Below, piece by piece: positions 15,810 through 24,933 of a stretch of 27,563 nucleotides of DNA. Both the position numbers and the translations under genes were made by a program. Under the pieces are notes generated by a model. It ran no database searches, was not told the DNA's origin, and worked only from the letters and a program-made list of their open reading frames with translations. How positions within the stretch are numbered: the first letter of the stretch is position 1; each line of letters opens with the position of its first letter. The DNA lies in NCBI GenBank assembly GCA_035307785.1, contig DATGHS010000110.1, forward strand, positions 1 to 27,563, read 5' to 3'. The stretch comes from DATGHS01 sp035307785. GTDB lineage: Bacteria > Planctomycetota > Planctomycetia > Gemmatales > Gemmataceae.

Positions 15810-16688
15810 ATGAACCGATACATTCTTGGCATTTGCTTTGGTTTGATCGTAGCTCTTTGCTGGTCGACGGCGATGAAGGCGGCGGAAAGCGAGCCGGATC
15901 TGGCCGCGCAAACGCTCGCCATCTTCGCGGCCAAATGTGCCGGCTGTCATGGGCCAAACCTGGCCAAGCCCAGGGGCCGATTTGGCTATGTGCTGGATCT
16001 GACGCGAGTGGCGGGCAATCGGGAGATGATTGTGCCAGGCTCGCCAGACGAATCGGAACTCTGGGAACTCGTGAAGCGCGGGGAGATGCCGCCCGCCGAT
16101 TCACCCACGGGGTCGCTTTCGCACCAGCAAAAGGCCGTGGTTCATGATTGGATTGCGGCCGGCGCTGGGCCCGCAACTGTTGCCGAAACCAAGTTTCTTT
16201 CCGCATTGGAACCGGAACCCAAGCCCGGTCCTGAAACACCCGAGCCGTCGTTCCTGGCGCGCACTCTCGGGCGGCTCGGCGCTTTTCATCTGTTGGTCAT
16301 TCATTTTCCGATTGCCTTGTTGGTCGCCGCGGCCGTCCGAGAGTTGTGGGGCGCCTGGCAGGGAGAGCGCCGGCCTTCTCCGATAGTCAGGTTTTGCGTG
16401 ATTCTTGGTGGGACCAGTGCCGTCGCTTCGGCCCTGCTTGGCTGGCTACGTGCTGGGAATGGATTCGGGGTGGCGATACCCCAGATCTTCCTCTTGCATC
16501 GCTGGCTGGGCACGGCCGCGGCGGCCTGGGCTTTCGGAACCGCCATGATCTCCGAATGGGAGTGGCGGCGTGACGCGCGAACCGTCTGGTTCCGCGGCTG
16601 GTTGCTGATTGGAACTGTTCTGGTGGCCGTGGCCGCTCACTTCGGAGGCATTCTGGTTCATGGCGAGGATTTCCTGCAGACTGGATAA
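15810..16688 (+). CDS. Planctomycete cytochrome c (PSCyt1-like) fused to DUF2231 membrane domain
   Basis: A 292-residue protein with an N-terminal signal/anchor (to about residue 24). The PSCyt1-like haem domain has CAGCH (43-47) and a likely distal ligand at M93 in GEMPP, followed by HQQKAVVHDWIAAGA. After a Pro/Glu linker, about four membrane segments (160-290) form a DUF2231 domain. It starts with HLLVIHFPIALL (H160, H165) and includes LLHRWLG (H230) and AAHFGGILVHG (H277, H284); these histidines could bind haem b or a metal. The likely role is passing electrons between the periplasm and the membrane. GAGAGGA lies a few bases before the start. It is probably read with the upstream phosphoesterase gene. 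Confidence 0.88.
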   Translation: MNRYILGICFGLIVALCWSTAMKAAESEPDLAAQTLAIFAAKCAGCHGPNLAKPRGRFGYVLDLTRVAGNREMIVPGSPDESELWELVKRGEMPPADSPTGSLSHQQKAVVHDWIAAGAGPATVAETKFLSALEPEPKPGPETPEPSFLARTLGRLGAFHLLVIHFPIALLVAAAVRELWGAWQGERRPSPIVRFCVILGGTSAVASALLGWLRAGNGFGVAIPQIFLLHRWLGTAAAAWAFGTAMISEWEWRRDARTVWFRGWLLIGTVLVAVAAHFGGILVHGEDFLQTG

Positions 16689-16759
16689 TGACTGCATTCA
16701 TTTGGTCGCCCATTCGTTGATTGTCAGTTTTGTTCAAACACCTTAACCCGAGGATCATC

Positions 16760-17062
16760 ATGAGAGCGTTACTCATCACGTTGGCATTGATTGCAGGTTT
16801 GCTAAGTGCAGCCGTTGTCCCCTTGCCGGCATGGGCGCACCATCGCGGCGGTTACGGAAACCGTATCTATAGCGCTTACGGACAAGTTAATTACGGCGGC
16901 TACCGGGGTGATTACCACAATTCCGATTACGGATTTGGTCCGACCATTCCGAATCCCAAGTTCGAAAGCGGTCACGGGCGCGATTATTATGCCCGCTACC
17001 GTGTCAATTACCGCAATGAGCTCGCGACCGACTACGGATTCGGTCCGTCCTCCCCGAGATAG
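16760..17062 (+). CDS. Small exported Tyr/Gly-rich protein with internal repeat
   Basis: A 100-residue protein; ATG at 16760 has GAGGA 5 bp upstream. A clear signal peptide (hydrophobic run ending LPAWA, about residue 26) is followed by a mature region of about 74 residues rich in Tyr, Gly, Arg and Asn. Two copies of a motif are seen: an aromatic stretch with VNY then DYGFGP, first at about 38-64 (QVNYGGYRG to SDYGFGPTIP) and again near the end (RVNYRNELATDYGFGPSSP). No family is recognised. It could be a secreted structural or adhesive peptide. It follows the cytochrome gene by 71 bp. Confidence 0.65.
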   Translation: MRALLITLALIAGLLSAAVVPLPAWAHHRGGYGNRIYSAYGQVNYGGYRGDYHNSDYGFGPTIPNPKFESGHGRDYYARYRVNYRNELATDYGFGPSSPR

Positions 17063-17146
17063 CATTTCGGCAGCCAAGGCGCTAACCGTGATTTGTACCC
17101 CAGGCCTCGTAGCTCGTGCCATTTGGTGTGCCCAAGACAATTTCTG

Positions 17147-20100
17147 CTAATCGACCACCTCCAATCCGGATCGGGCCTGTCGCAAATCCTGCTTGGCCTG
17201 TTTGGTGATCTTGGTGTCTGTCAATACGATGCGTTGCAGTTTGGGCAGCGAGCGCACGACCTCGAGCGACTTGTCCGTAATCGCGGTGCCGCTTAGGTCC
17301 AGGCGGACAAGATCCTTCAAGTCCTTCAGTTCCTGCATTCCCTGGTCCGTGATCCCCGTCTGCGATAGATACAGGATTTGCAAATCACGGAGCTGCGACA
17401 AGGATTTCGCGCCCTTATCGGTCACCTTAGGGCTAGTAAGGCTCAACTGGACCAAGCCGCGCAGTTGGCTGAGGTCCGCGACACCGCGATCCGTGATCGG
17501 CAAACCGAAAAGGAACAGCCGCTTCAACTTCGGCAACCGCGCTAGGTTTGCGAGGCCCTGGTCCGAAACCTTGGTAAGGCTCAGCCCCAACGACTCAAGT
17601 TGGGCGCAATCGCCGAGCGACTTCGTTCCGGCGTCGGTCACGGCCGTGCCGAAAAGGTCGAGGCTTGTCAGTCGCTTTATCGCGGGAATATGGCGCAGCC
17701 CAGCGTCGGTAACGAGAGTGCCGCCGAGCGACAGTTGTTCCAATGCAGGGAAATCGGCAAGCGGCGCCAGCCCTGCATCATTCATCTTTGAGTTATCGAG
17801 ATTGATCTCCCGCAAACTCGTCAATTTGGCAAGCTTCGGCAAACCTGCGCCATTGATGGCGGTGCGCGAAAGATCTAGTTGGTTCATCCACTCTAGCTTA
17901 GCAAGCGCATTCAGACCGGCGTCGGTGATTTTCGTGTCGGTCAAAATGAGCACTCGGAGCCCACGGCAATCCGCGAGCGCTTTCAACCCTTCGTCGGTAA
18001 TCGCGGTACTGGTCAGATCGACTGTGCTAATCAAAGGAAAGTAACGCAGATGACGCAGGTCTGCATCCTTAACCTCGGTTGCGAAAAAGGACAGCTTGGT
18101 CAGTGGCTTCTCCGAAAACTCGTCGGGCAGGTCCATGACGCCGAGTTTTTGGAGAGCTTCTTTGGCCTTGGCCTTTTCGTCCGGACTCGGATCGTCGGAC
18201 TTAATTCCGCGCTCCTCGCAGATGCGGGCCACCTCGTTCCGCAACTTTTGCCACGTATCCGCTCCGAATTTGCTTGGGGCAACGCTCGACACGTCCAGGC
18301 CGATCTGTTTGGCCAACTGATAGGCGGCCCAGTTGCGGACCTCGATCCGCGGCCACGAGCCCGCGGCGCAGGATCTGTACTTCTCTGTGTCGGCCTTTAC
18401 GTCGCGTGCCGCCTCGTCGTCGAGGAAAGCGAGCAGGAACTCCATTAGCCGGCGCTTACGAAACGTCGGTAAATCGGTCACGCGCGAAACCGCGTCGATG
18501 ACTTCCATGCGCACGCCCACGTCGGCTTTCTGGACTGCGTCGCGCAGGGCGTGCCAGACGTTCATGCTTTGGGATTCCCAGCAAAGCTGGGCGAGGCCGA
18601 CCTGTTCGCACTCGCCATAACGACCCGGCGTTAGGGCCGGCATAGCATTCAGGCTGCGGATCAAAAAGCTCTCGAAGACCTGCAGATCCAATTTCGCGAG
18701 AGCCTGCAGAGCCTCGGCCTGCCGGGCCATGCGCGGGCTCTTTGTGCCTTCGATAAGCAATTTGACCTTCTCGGTCTGGCCCAGATTCGTCGCCGAGATG
18801 GCTTGGACAAGATCTCGGCTGCTCACGTCCGGTCGCTCGCCGAGCAACCGCCGGTAAACATTCGGCAGGCGCTGCGGGTATTTCTGCGCCAGCCCTTCGG
18901 TGATGGCTCGGTAGGTCCGGGTCTCCTTCGGCAGTCGTGGCACTGCCGAACTTGTGAGGTAGTCCGCTTCGTTTGACTTCTGGACCTCCGCCCACCAGGC
19001 GTTGACCTGTTTAGCCTGAAAGTTATGGGTCTCTGGGGAAGTCGTCCAAGATAACCCCGCGTCGCCTGCCAACTCTCGCATCAGGATTCCCACAACCTCA
19101 CCTACCGTGATCAAACGATGTGGACCTTCCGCCAGGGGCCGGATAACGCTTCGCGTAAGTCGGCGGTCGCCAAGATGATTGATTAGCGCGGGAATTGCTT
19201 CCCAACCCTTTCGGGCGAGCGCTACCAGGGGTTCCGGAAGCCCGAGTACGAACGTGTTGTTCCACAGACTGGCGTCCAGATTGACCAGATCATCGATCTG
19301 CCGCTCAACGGTTCCCGACGCCGCGCGGCTCGGCTCGATAGTGACCGCCAGAGACCGGATCAGTCCCCAGCATTCCGGGGATTGAAAGACGGGCTCCTGA
19401 GCGCTGAGTTCCTGCATCTGTTTCAAAATGGCGGAGCGGTCGCTGGCCGGCTTGGCAAGCTGGTTGCCCAGATGCGTCCACGCCACAAATTTCAACGCCA
19501 GGTCTGGCTGCAGCCCCGGGGGTTCGAAGAAGACCGACTCTCGGTGGCCAAAGCCGACAGACGCTTTGGCTTGCGATTTCAGCAATTGGTCGGCGAGGGA
19601 CGGCCAGCCCCGTTGGTAGCACTGGATAGCCGCCGGCAAAGCGGCGTTGATGGGGAACTCGGCCCAGGTGTTCTCTACCGCAATTTCGAACGCCGGTTCC
19701 TTCGCCGGATCGATTCGCAGCAATGATTGCACCTGGTCGCTGTCAATTTCCATGACTTCCGTACCGATCAGGAGTTGCGCCTTGTCCGCTTTTTGGGAAA
19801 TCAGAAACCCCAGCAAATATTGGAAGCGGCGTAGCGGGATTGGTATATCGCGGTCCTCGATCATCTGCACTTGGTACAGTATTCCGACCAGCGGCGCGTC
19901 GGCTGGCGGGAGAGGGAGCCGGAGCGACTGATACGACTTCACCAGCGCCTTCCAGTCGCTTGCCGTAGCCCGCCCGCCGTCAGCCGGTTGGGCGGGTTCC
20001 TTGGGCGCAGGAACTTTCTCGAAGACGGGGTCCCCGTCGGCACGCTCGACGAGTAACAGCTCTGAAGGCGTGGTGAGGACCCACATGACGACTCCCTTTG

Positions 20101-20491
20101 GCTCATGCAGAGTCCAGCGGACCGTGATTTTGGCTCGCTGTTGATCGCCGCTGCGAGTCACGGTTTGTACATCGACCCGGTATCCGGACGAGCGTTGATT
20201 GCCGGCTGATACGCAAATGACCATGTAGTGGTCGAAATCGATCTTGGGCTGGCCAAGCAGTCGATCAATCTTGTCGGCTGCCTCACCGACGGCCCGGTCC
20301 AATTCATGCCGGCTACGGATCAGCATCGTTTCCGGTGCTGAAGCCGAGCCGGTGGGCAGGTTGTAACTGGTGCGGGCCAGAACCTTCAGAGGCGTGGCAC
20401 TGGGCGCGGGTTCCCCGGCGAACGCGGGCGCGGCCATCAGCAACAACCATGCGCACACTCCTACCGCTGTCATTCGAAGTGCAGTTTTCAT
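17147..20491 (-). CDS. Exported leucine-rich-repeat protein with PrcB-like N-terminal domain
   Basis: About 1114 residues from ATG 20491, chosen because GAGGG lies 7 bp upstream and a signal peptide (to about AFAGE, residue 26) follows at once. Residues about 50-160 resemble the PrcB C-terminal domain: FDHYMVICVSAGNQRSSGY, then VVMWVLTTPSELLLVER. PrcB is a lipoprotein partner of the dentilisin protease in Treponema. A long alpha-helical middle (about 200-790) has no recognised family. Residues about 797-1108 are 13 leucine-rich repeats, each exactly 24 residues (LxxLxLxxTxITDxGLxxL type), forming a solenoid for protein binding. The gene is divergent from 20931. The function is not known; a scaffold or recognition role is inferred. 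Confidence 0.85.
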   Translation of the reverse strand: MKTALRMTAVGVCAWLLLMAAPAFAGEPAPSATPLKVLARTSYNLPTGSASAPETMLIRSRHELDRAVGEAADKIDRLLGQPKIDFDHYMVICVSAGNQRSSGYRVDVQTVTRSGDQQRAKITVRWTLHEPKGVVMWVLTTPSELLLVERADGDPVFEKVPAPKEPAQPADGGRATASDWKALVKSYQSLRLPLPPADAPLVGILYQVQMIEDRDIPIPLRRFQYLLGFLISQKADKAQLLIGTEVMEIDSDQVQSLLRIDPAKEPAFEIAVENTWAEFPINAALPAAIQCYQRGWPSLADQLLKSQAKASVGFGHRESVFFEPPGLQPDLALKFVAWTHLGNQLAKPASDRSAILKQMQELSAQEPVFQSPECWGLIRSLAVTIEPSRAASGTVERQIDDLVNLDASLWNNTFVLGLPEPLVALARKGWEAIPALINHLGDRRLTRSVIRPLAEGPHRLITVGEVVGILMRELAGDAGLSWTTSPETHNFQAKQVNAWWAEVQKSNEADYLTSSAVPRLPKETRTYRAITEGLAQKYPQRLPNVYRRLLGERPDVSSRDLVQAISATNLGQTEKVKLLIEGTKSPRMARQAEALQALAKLDLQVFESFLIRSLNAMPALTPGRYGECEQVGLAQLCWESQSMNVWHALRDAVQKADVGVRMEVIDAVSRVTDLPTFRKRRLMEFLLAFLDDEAARDVKADTEKYRSCAAGSWPRIEVRNWAAYQLAKQIGLDVSSVAPSKFGADTWQKLRNEVARICEERGIKSDDPSPDEKAKAKEALQKLGVMDLPDEFSEKPLTKLSFFATEVKDADLRHLRYFPLISTVDLTSTAITDEGLKALADCRGLRVLILTDTKITDAGLNALAKLEWMNQLDLSRTAINGAGLPKLAKLTSLREINLDNSKMNDAGLAPLADFPALEQLSLGGTLVTDAGLRHIPAIKRLTSLDLFGTAVTDAGTKSLGDCAQLESLGLSLTKVSDQGLANLARLPKLKRLFLFGLPITDRGVADLSQLRGLVQLSLTSPKVTDKGAKSLSQLRDLQILYLSQTGITDQGMQELKDLKDLVRLDLSGTAITDKSLEVVRSLPKLQRIVLTDTKITKQAKQDLRQARSGLEVVD

Positions 20492-20930
20492 GGGAATTCC
20501 CTCGTGGCTAATAGGCATTGAAAAATTGCAAACGATGTGCCGCACCGTCGGCGCGAAAGCAAAACCGACCGGAGTCTGGTCGCTTTCTCGCCAATTGCCC
20601 AGTGATTGCTTTGAATTGACTGAATTATCCTGTCGACAAATTGTGCGAATCCGGACCAGGTTGGCACCAAATCGCACACTCGATCCCAACGTTTCCGTGA
20701 AACCCGCGGAGACTGGTCTGCTCGTCGCGGCCTTCTGTCCTTTCGCCGCCGCCTTAATAATTGGAGTTTTGGGCAGAATTGACGGCGTCCCGTGTGGATG
20801 CCGAAGACCCAACGCACGGCGAATTCGATTGCCCGTTCAACAACATACATCGCGATTCACATTCGTTCACCCATGGCACGCAGGTTGCGTAACCTACCCA
20901 CGACCACGTCAATAAAGAGCAGGTGGCAAC
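20492..20930. other. Divergent intergenic region between LRR gene and exported-protein cluster
   Basis: About 440 bp. The LRR frame stays open into it up to about 20812, but that part lacks a signal peptide or ribosome-binding site and looks non-coding. No GGGAATAA element is present here, and I saw no strong terminator or sigma70 promoter. Promoters for both directions are expected. Confidence 0.5.
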
Positions 20931-21866
20931 ATGAGACGAGCATTCATTCTTACTCTGACGGTAACAATGGCAATTGCACGTATAGCTTGCGGCGACGATC
21001 CGAAGCCGGAATTGGCGGACCGAATCAAGGCCGTGCGGCAAATGTTTGAGAAAGTGCCGCCGCTGGTTCTCGGCCTCGCAGAGCCGGTGGAGATCATGAT
21101 GGGTGCGGCTTATGAGGACGGCGGCACCACGATCCTCAAATTCAAAGATGCAAACGCCCAAACCATCCTGTTCCACCTGGATAAAAAAATCGGTTCATCC
21201 ACGCGCGGAACAATGTTTGTGCAAATGGGACAGCGACCCGAGAAACCGGTTGTGCTACGTGGCGCGGAGGAAGCCGCGCTCTATGGGTTGCTGCTGCGCT
21301 GGAATGCACCTGCGCAAGTTGATGCGCGCATTTCCTTTGGCGTGGAGGTCATGCGAAGCAACCTCGACGAACGCTTCGCCGCCGAAGTGAAGCAGAGTCC
21401 AGAGGGAGGAAATGCGATTGGCCAGAAAGCACGCGGCATGGCCGGCTATCTGACCTCCGAAGGCAAACTCAAGGAACGGCTCGTTGTGCGGGATACGGGT
21501 GGCTTCGCTGGCGTGGGAACCGGGCGCAAGTATGTCGTCGAGCCGTCCGGTGAATGGACCTGCATTAACCTGGTCAATGGCAAGAAGGTGGAAACCAAAG
21601 GGCAGCTTACGGCCACCGAGTTGCGCGACCTGGCCAATGCACTGTCGCGCTATGATCTCTTCAATTTTCCGAAAGAAGTCAACCGCATGACCGTGGCCGA
21701 TGGCTTCAATGTCATGATCGAATTCGGCGAGCATCGATCGACGTTCTTCGGCAAGACCGGCTTCTTGGATCTGCCGAAGTCAGCCGACGACACAACGGTG
21801 GGCAGGTTTAGCGGAGTCACGCAAGCCGTGCAGCAAATGTTACTAGCACCCAACAAGAAGGATTGA
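20931..21866 (+). CDS. Exported protein with emfourin-like C-terminal domain
   Basis: A 311-residue protein starting at ATG 20931, with AGGTGG 5 bp upstream. A signal peptide (MRRAFILTLTVTMAIARIA, cleavage near CGDD) shows export. Residues about 30-175 are not assigned. Residues about 183-275 have RDTGGFAG (GGFAG at 190-194), GKKVETKGQLTATELRDLA and LFNFPKEV, then a strand pair FNVMIEFGEHRSTFF. This layout resembles emfourin, the protealysin inhibitor family, where a GGFAG strand near the start is typical. The match is by eye only, so the inhibitor role is tentative. First of five close genes on this strand; the serpin gene follows 49 bp later. Confidence 0.65.
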   Translation: MRRAFILTLTVTMAIARIACGDDPKPELADRIKAVRQMFEKVPPLVLGLAEPVEIMMGAAYEDGGTTILKFKDANAQTILFHLDKKIGSSTRGTMFVQMGQRPEKPVVLRGAEEAALYGLLLRWNAPAQVDARISFGVEVMRSNLDERFAAEVKQSPEGGNAIGQKARGMAGYLTSEGKLKERLVVRDTGGFAGVGTGRKYVVEPSGEWTCINLVNGKKVETKGQLTATELRDLANALSRYDLFNFPKEVNRMTVADGFNVMIEFGEHRSTFFGKTGFLDLPKSADDTTVGRFSGVTQAVQQMLLAPNKKD

Positions 21867-21915
21867 AGGGAATCAAAAACTCCAATTCGAGAGTATTGTA
21901 ATGGGAGATTCCGTC

Positions 21916-23166
21916 ATGAAATCGCATTTCTTGGCATTCTTTGTCTGCTTGGGAATTGCCTCGATTGGCCTGGCCGGATGCAAGCCGCCGCCGGATGAGC
22001 CTACACTGCCGAATCCGGTCGTCACTCCCGACACGCAGAAAGCGGTAGAAGGAAACACAGAGTTTGCTTTCGATCTGTTCCTCTACTTGGGCAAGCAACC
22101 GGGCAATGAGTTCTTTTCGCCGTTTAGCATCTCCACGGCGCTGGCCATGACCTATGGCGGCGCTCGCGGTGAAACTGCCGAGCAGATGGCCAAGACTTTG
22201 CATTTTAATCTGCCGCTGGATCGGCTGCATCCGGCGATGGGCAATTTGATTGTGAAGACGCCCGGCGGCAAAAATCCGCCGTACCAATTGCACGTGGTCA
22301 ACGCCTTGTGGGCTCAAAAAGGTTATCCATTTCTGCCCGATTTCCTCAAATTGACTCGGACAAACTATGGCGCGGAAGTGCAAGAGGTGGATTTCGCAAA
22401 CGCCACGGAAGAGGCGCGGCGAACGATCAATTCCTGGGTCGAGAAGCAGACGGAAGAGAAGATTCGTGACCTGCTGCAGCAGGGAGTGCTCGATTCGCTT
22501 ACGCGCCTCGTGCTGACGAACGCCATTTATTTCAAGGGAGCGTGGGTAAGCAAGTTTGACATAACCGCCACGAAAAGCCAGCCGTTCTTCGTTACTGCCA
22601 AAGAGTCGAAAAACGTTTCGCTGATGCACCAGAGCCATGAATTCAAGTATCTCCGCACGAACGAGTTCCGAATACTGGAGATGCCTTATGCGGGGAATGA
22701 GATCGCGATGGTGATCATTCTTCCCGAAAAAGTCGACGGCCTGCCGAGCGTGGAGCAATCGTTTACGCCCGCGAAACTGAAACAAAGCATCGCCGAGCTC
22801 AAGGCAAAGCGAATCCAGGTATACGTCCCGAGGTTTCAGATCACGCAGAGCGTCATGCTCAAGAAAGCTCTGGCCGACCTGGGCATGCCATTGGCTTTTT
22901 CACCGGATGATGCCGATTTGACTGGAATGAACGGCGGGAAGCCGGCCAAGCTGCACATCAGTCAGGTTGTTCACAAAGCGTTTGTGGACGTGAATGAGGA
23001 AGGCACCGAAGCGGCCGCGGCGACCGGCGTGGTCGTTGGCGAGAAATCCATCGCACCGCCGGAAGAAGTCTTTCGAGCGGACCATGCGTTTATCTTTCTG
23101 ATCCGCGACATACGGACCGGCAGCATCCTTTTCATGGGGCGCATCGCCGATCCGTCGGCAAAGTAA
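21916..23166 (+). CDS. Serpin lipoprotein (serine protease inhibitor)
   Basis: A 416-residue serpin. ATG at 21916 is chosen because GGGAG (21903-21907) lies 8 bp upstream; an in-frame ATG at 21901 is less likely. The N-terminus ends in a lipobox, GLAGC, so it is probably a lipid-anchored envelope protein. Family motifs include NEFFSPFSISTALAMTYGG, LTNAIYFKGAW and FVDVNEEGTEAAAATG. The hinge (GTEAAAATG) has small residues, as in inhibitory serpins that insert the loop. By loop length from the hinge Gly to the VF strand, matched to antithrombin, the cleaved bond is K377-S378, implying a trypsin-like target. The loop ends ADHAFIFLI and FMGRIADP, both conserved. Confidence 0.95.
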   Translation: MKSHFLAFFVCLGIASIGLAGCKPPPDEPTLPNPVVTPDTQKAVEGNTEFAFDLFLYLGKQPGNEFFSPFSISTALAMTYGGARGETAEQMAKTLHFNLPLDRLHPAMGNLIVKTPGGKNPPYQLHVVNALWAQKGYPFLPDFLKLTRTNYGAEVQEVDFANATEEARRTINSWVEKQTEEKIRDLLQQGVLDSLTRLVLTNAIYFKGAWVSKFDITATKSQPFFVTAKESKNVSLMHQSHEFKYLRTNEFRILEMPYAGNEIAMVIILPEKVDGLPSVEQSFTPAKLKQSIAELKAKRIQVYVPRFQITQSVMLKKALADLGMPLAFSPDDADLTGMNGGKPAKLHISQVVHKAFVDVNEEGTEAAAATGVVVGEKSIAPPEEVFRADHAFIFLIRDIRTGSILFMGRIADPSAK

Positions 23167-23236
23167 GCACGGACGAGATAACGGGCAGAGCAGCCGACAA
23201 CAAATGAGACACACGAGTCGCGGAAGGAGGAAAGCG

Positions 23237-24898
23237 ATGCTACGTTTCACTGCTTTACTGATCGTACTGTGCTGGATTGTTCTCGCGCTTCCATTGTTCA
23301 GCCAGACCGTTCCTCCGAATGGCTCCGAAACAGTATCAGACGAGCGTAAAGTGCTGGGCAAGGAGGAATCGATTCGCCGCATTGCCGCGGCTCGAGCCGC
23401 GTTGCATCGAGGAGCCATTGGCGATGCGGAGATGCTCGTGGCCGGCGATAATTTCCGGGTCGACCCGGATGCCGCTGAGGACGGGCCGGCCGCCATCGGC
23501 CGGGCAATTATTGCGTTGAGCGATGGGGACCTGCGAGGCGCAATCTGGAGCGCGGGAGATGAGGATCGTGAATTGGCCATCGAAGCCGCAATCCTGGACA
23601 CGTTTGTTTATGTAAAATCTGGCCTTCAAGGCTGGGCCGGAAAGGAACTGAAACGCCTTCACGAACTGGAGCCAAATAGCGGCGCTACAAAGTGTTTGTC
23701 GCTGCTCGTCGATCAGATGAACAACGGCCGCGAGAGCGTCTGGGGCGTGAGGACGGGCGGCAAGGACGTTGAAGAGTACGGCCTCCGCGAGATACCTCGC
23801 TATGGCAAGGCCCCCGCGTACGCGCTTTATTATTACGATGTGGATGGCCCGCCGCTAAGAATCATGGATTTTGATTCGAAGCCGCCAAAAGACAAATTGA
23901 CCGCTTTCATTTCGACTTTTGGCGCCAGTATACGCCCCGGACTGGACGAGGGAAGTGGTAAATACACATTTGCCCGAGCGGAGCTGGAGGCGCTAATCGC
24001 CGATCAACAAGGGATTGCTCCCTTGGCGGCGGGCTGGGCCAAATATGCCCTCCAACCAACGCGGGGCATGGAATACTATGGCAGAAACCTGAAGATCATC
24101 GAGGACCAGGTGCAGAAGCCGCTCCAAGAAGAGCACGCCTGGAACTGGGAACACGTGGCCACCTGGCAATGCGGGCCCTACCAACCGAGCGGCTTCGAGA
24201 TCGTGGAGTATCGCAACCTCGATTTCGCCGACGCCAATGCGAACGGCTTTTCCGGTGCTTACGAAACCTGGTATTTCGTTGTCTTTGCACGGAGCCCGAA
24301 ACAGTATTTGGGCAGCCTCTCGATTGCCAGCGAGGAACCGGTTCCGGGTCAGCGCATTTGGTTCTTAAAGCGCAATATGTTCGGCCGGCCGCAGGTTATC
24401 AAGGCTTATCCTGCGGCGCCGAATGATAGTCTGGCGCGCGGGGACTTGATTGATCTTCTCAAGATATCGGCGGGACCGCCGATTTCCGCTCCGGTGCGGA
24501 TTGAGGACTCCTTGTCCCAAACAGTTACCGTTTTTGATTTGCTTCGCAACAGTTGGAACACCGAGCCTTTGAAGAAGTACTATCAGTTTGACATGATCGC
24601 CGGACAGAAATATGCGATCGAGCTGACCAGTTGGGATTTCGCTGCGTCCGTGCGCGTCGAAGACAGCCAGGGTAGAGAACTGGCCCACGGTCAATCGGAT
24701 GGATCGTTAGTCCAGATTGGCGAAAAGGACCCGATCACCGGCGCCCTTCCCGTTGAATCGAACCCCACGGCAGTGGTGTTGTTCACCGCTTCGCGCAGCG
24801 GCGTTTATCGGATCATTGTCACCACGTGGGAAGGCTCGTCGCTGCGGCCCGTACGCGATTCCGGTCGGTATGCACTCATCGTTCGGGAAGAACGCTGA
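23237..24898 (+). CDS. Exported protein with C-terminal PPC-like domain
   Basis: A 553-residue protein. ATG at 23237 is preferred because AAGGAGG lies a few bases upstream and a signal peptide follows (LLIVLCWIVLALPLFSQ). Residues about 40-160 are helical with Ala-rich helix pairs, TPR- or SEL1-like but not matched to a family. The middle (about 160-430) is unassigned and contains many Tyr and Trp residues (for example AYALYYYDVDG, NGFSGAYETWYFVVFA). The last 110 residues (about 440-553) resemble a bacterial pre-peptidase C-terminal (PPC) beta-sandwich: YYQFDMIAGQKYAIELTS, VRVEDSQGRELA, FTASRSGVYRIIV, SGRYALIV. Such domains sit at the C-terminus of secreted enzymes, often proteases, but I see no catalytic motif here. 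Confidence 0.75.
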   Translation: MLRFTALLIVLCWIVLALPLFSQTVPPNGSETVSDERKVLGKEESIRRIAAARAALHRGAIGDAEMLVAGDNFRVDPDAAEDGPAAIGRAIIALSDGDLRGAIWSAGDEDRELAIEAAILDTFVYVKSGLQGWAGKELKRLHELEPNSGATKCLSLLVDQMNNGRESVWGVRTGGKDVEEYGLREIPRYGKAPAYALYYYDVDGPPLRIMDFDSKPPKDKLTAFISTFGASIRPGLDEGSGKYTFARAELEALIADQQGIAPLAAGWAKYALQPTRGMEYYGRNLKIIEDQVQKPLQEEHAWNWEHVATWQCGPYQPSGFEIVEYRNLDFADANANGFSGAYETWYFVVFARSPKQYLGSLSIASEEPVPGQRIWFLKRNMFGRPQVIKAYPAAPNDSLARGDLIDLLKISAGPPISAPVRIEDSLSQTVTVFDLLRNSWNTEPLKKYYQFDMIAGQKYAIELTSWDFAASVRVEDSQGRELAHGQSDGSLVQIGEKDPITGALPVESNPTAVVLFTASRSGVYRIIVTTWEGSSLRPVRDSGRYALIVREER

Positions 24899-24933
24899 GT
24901 GCCGCGGATTTATTCGCCAGTGAAGGAGACTCC

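Noticed and set aside
17193..18044. A 283-codon plus-strand frame opposite the LRR region
   Set aside because: It mirrors the 72-bp repeat periodicity of the LRR array and has no start signal or domain.
17168..18103. Regular 72-bp periodicity that could suggest a CRISPR or satellite array
   Set aside because: The units are diverged at DNA level and translate into phased leucine-rich repeats.
20492..20812. N-terminal extension of the LRR protein by about 107 residues
   Set aside because: It would bury the signal peptide inside the protein and has no ribosome-binding site; ATG 20491 has both.
21869..21896. GGGAATCA followed by GTA upstream of the serpin, as a third ECF promoter
   Set aside because: The block differs at one base from GGGAATAA, and the spacer is 17 rather than 16, so it is close to what chance gives.
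21817..22785. A 322-codon minus-strand frame opposite the serpin gene
   Set aside because: The serpin is unmistakable on the plus strand; the antisense product is His/Arg/Gln-rich, as mirror frames of coding DNA often are.
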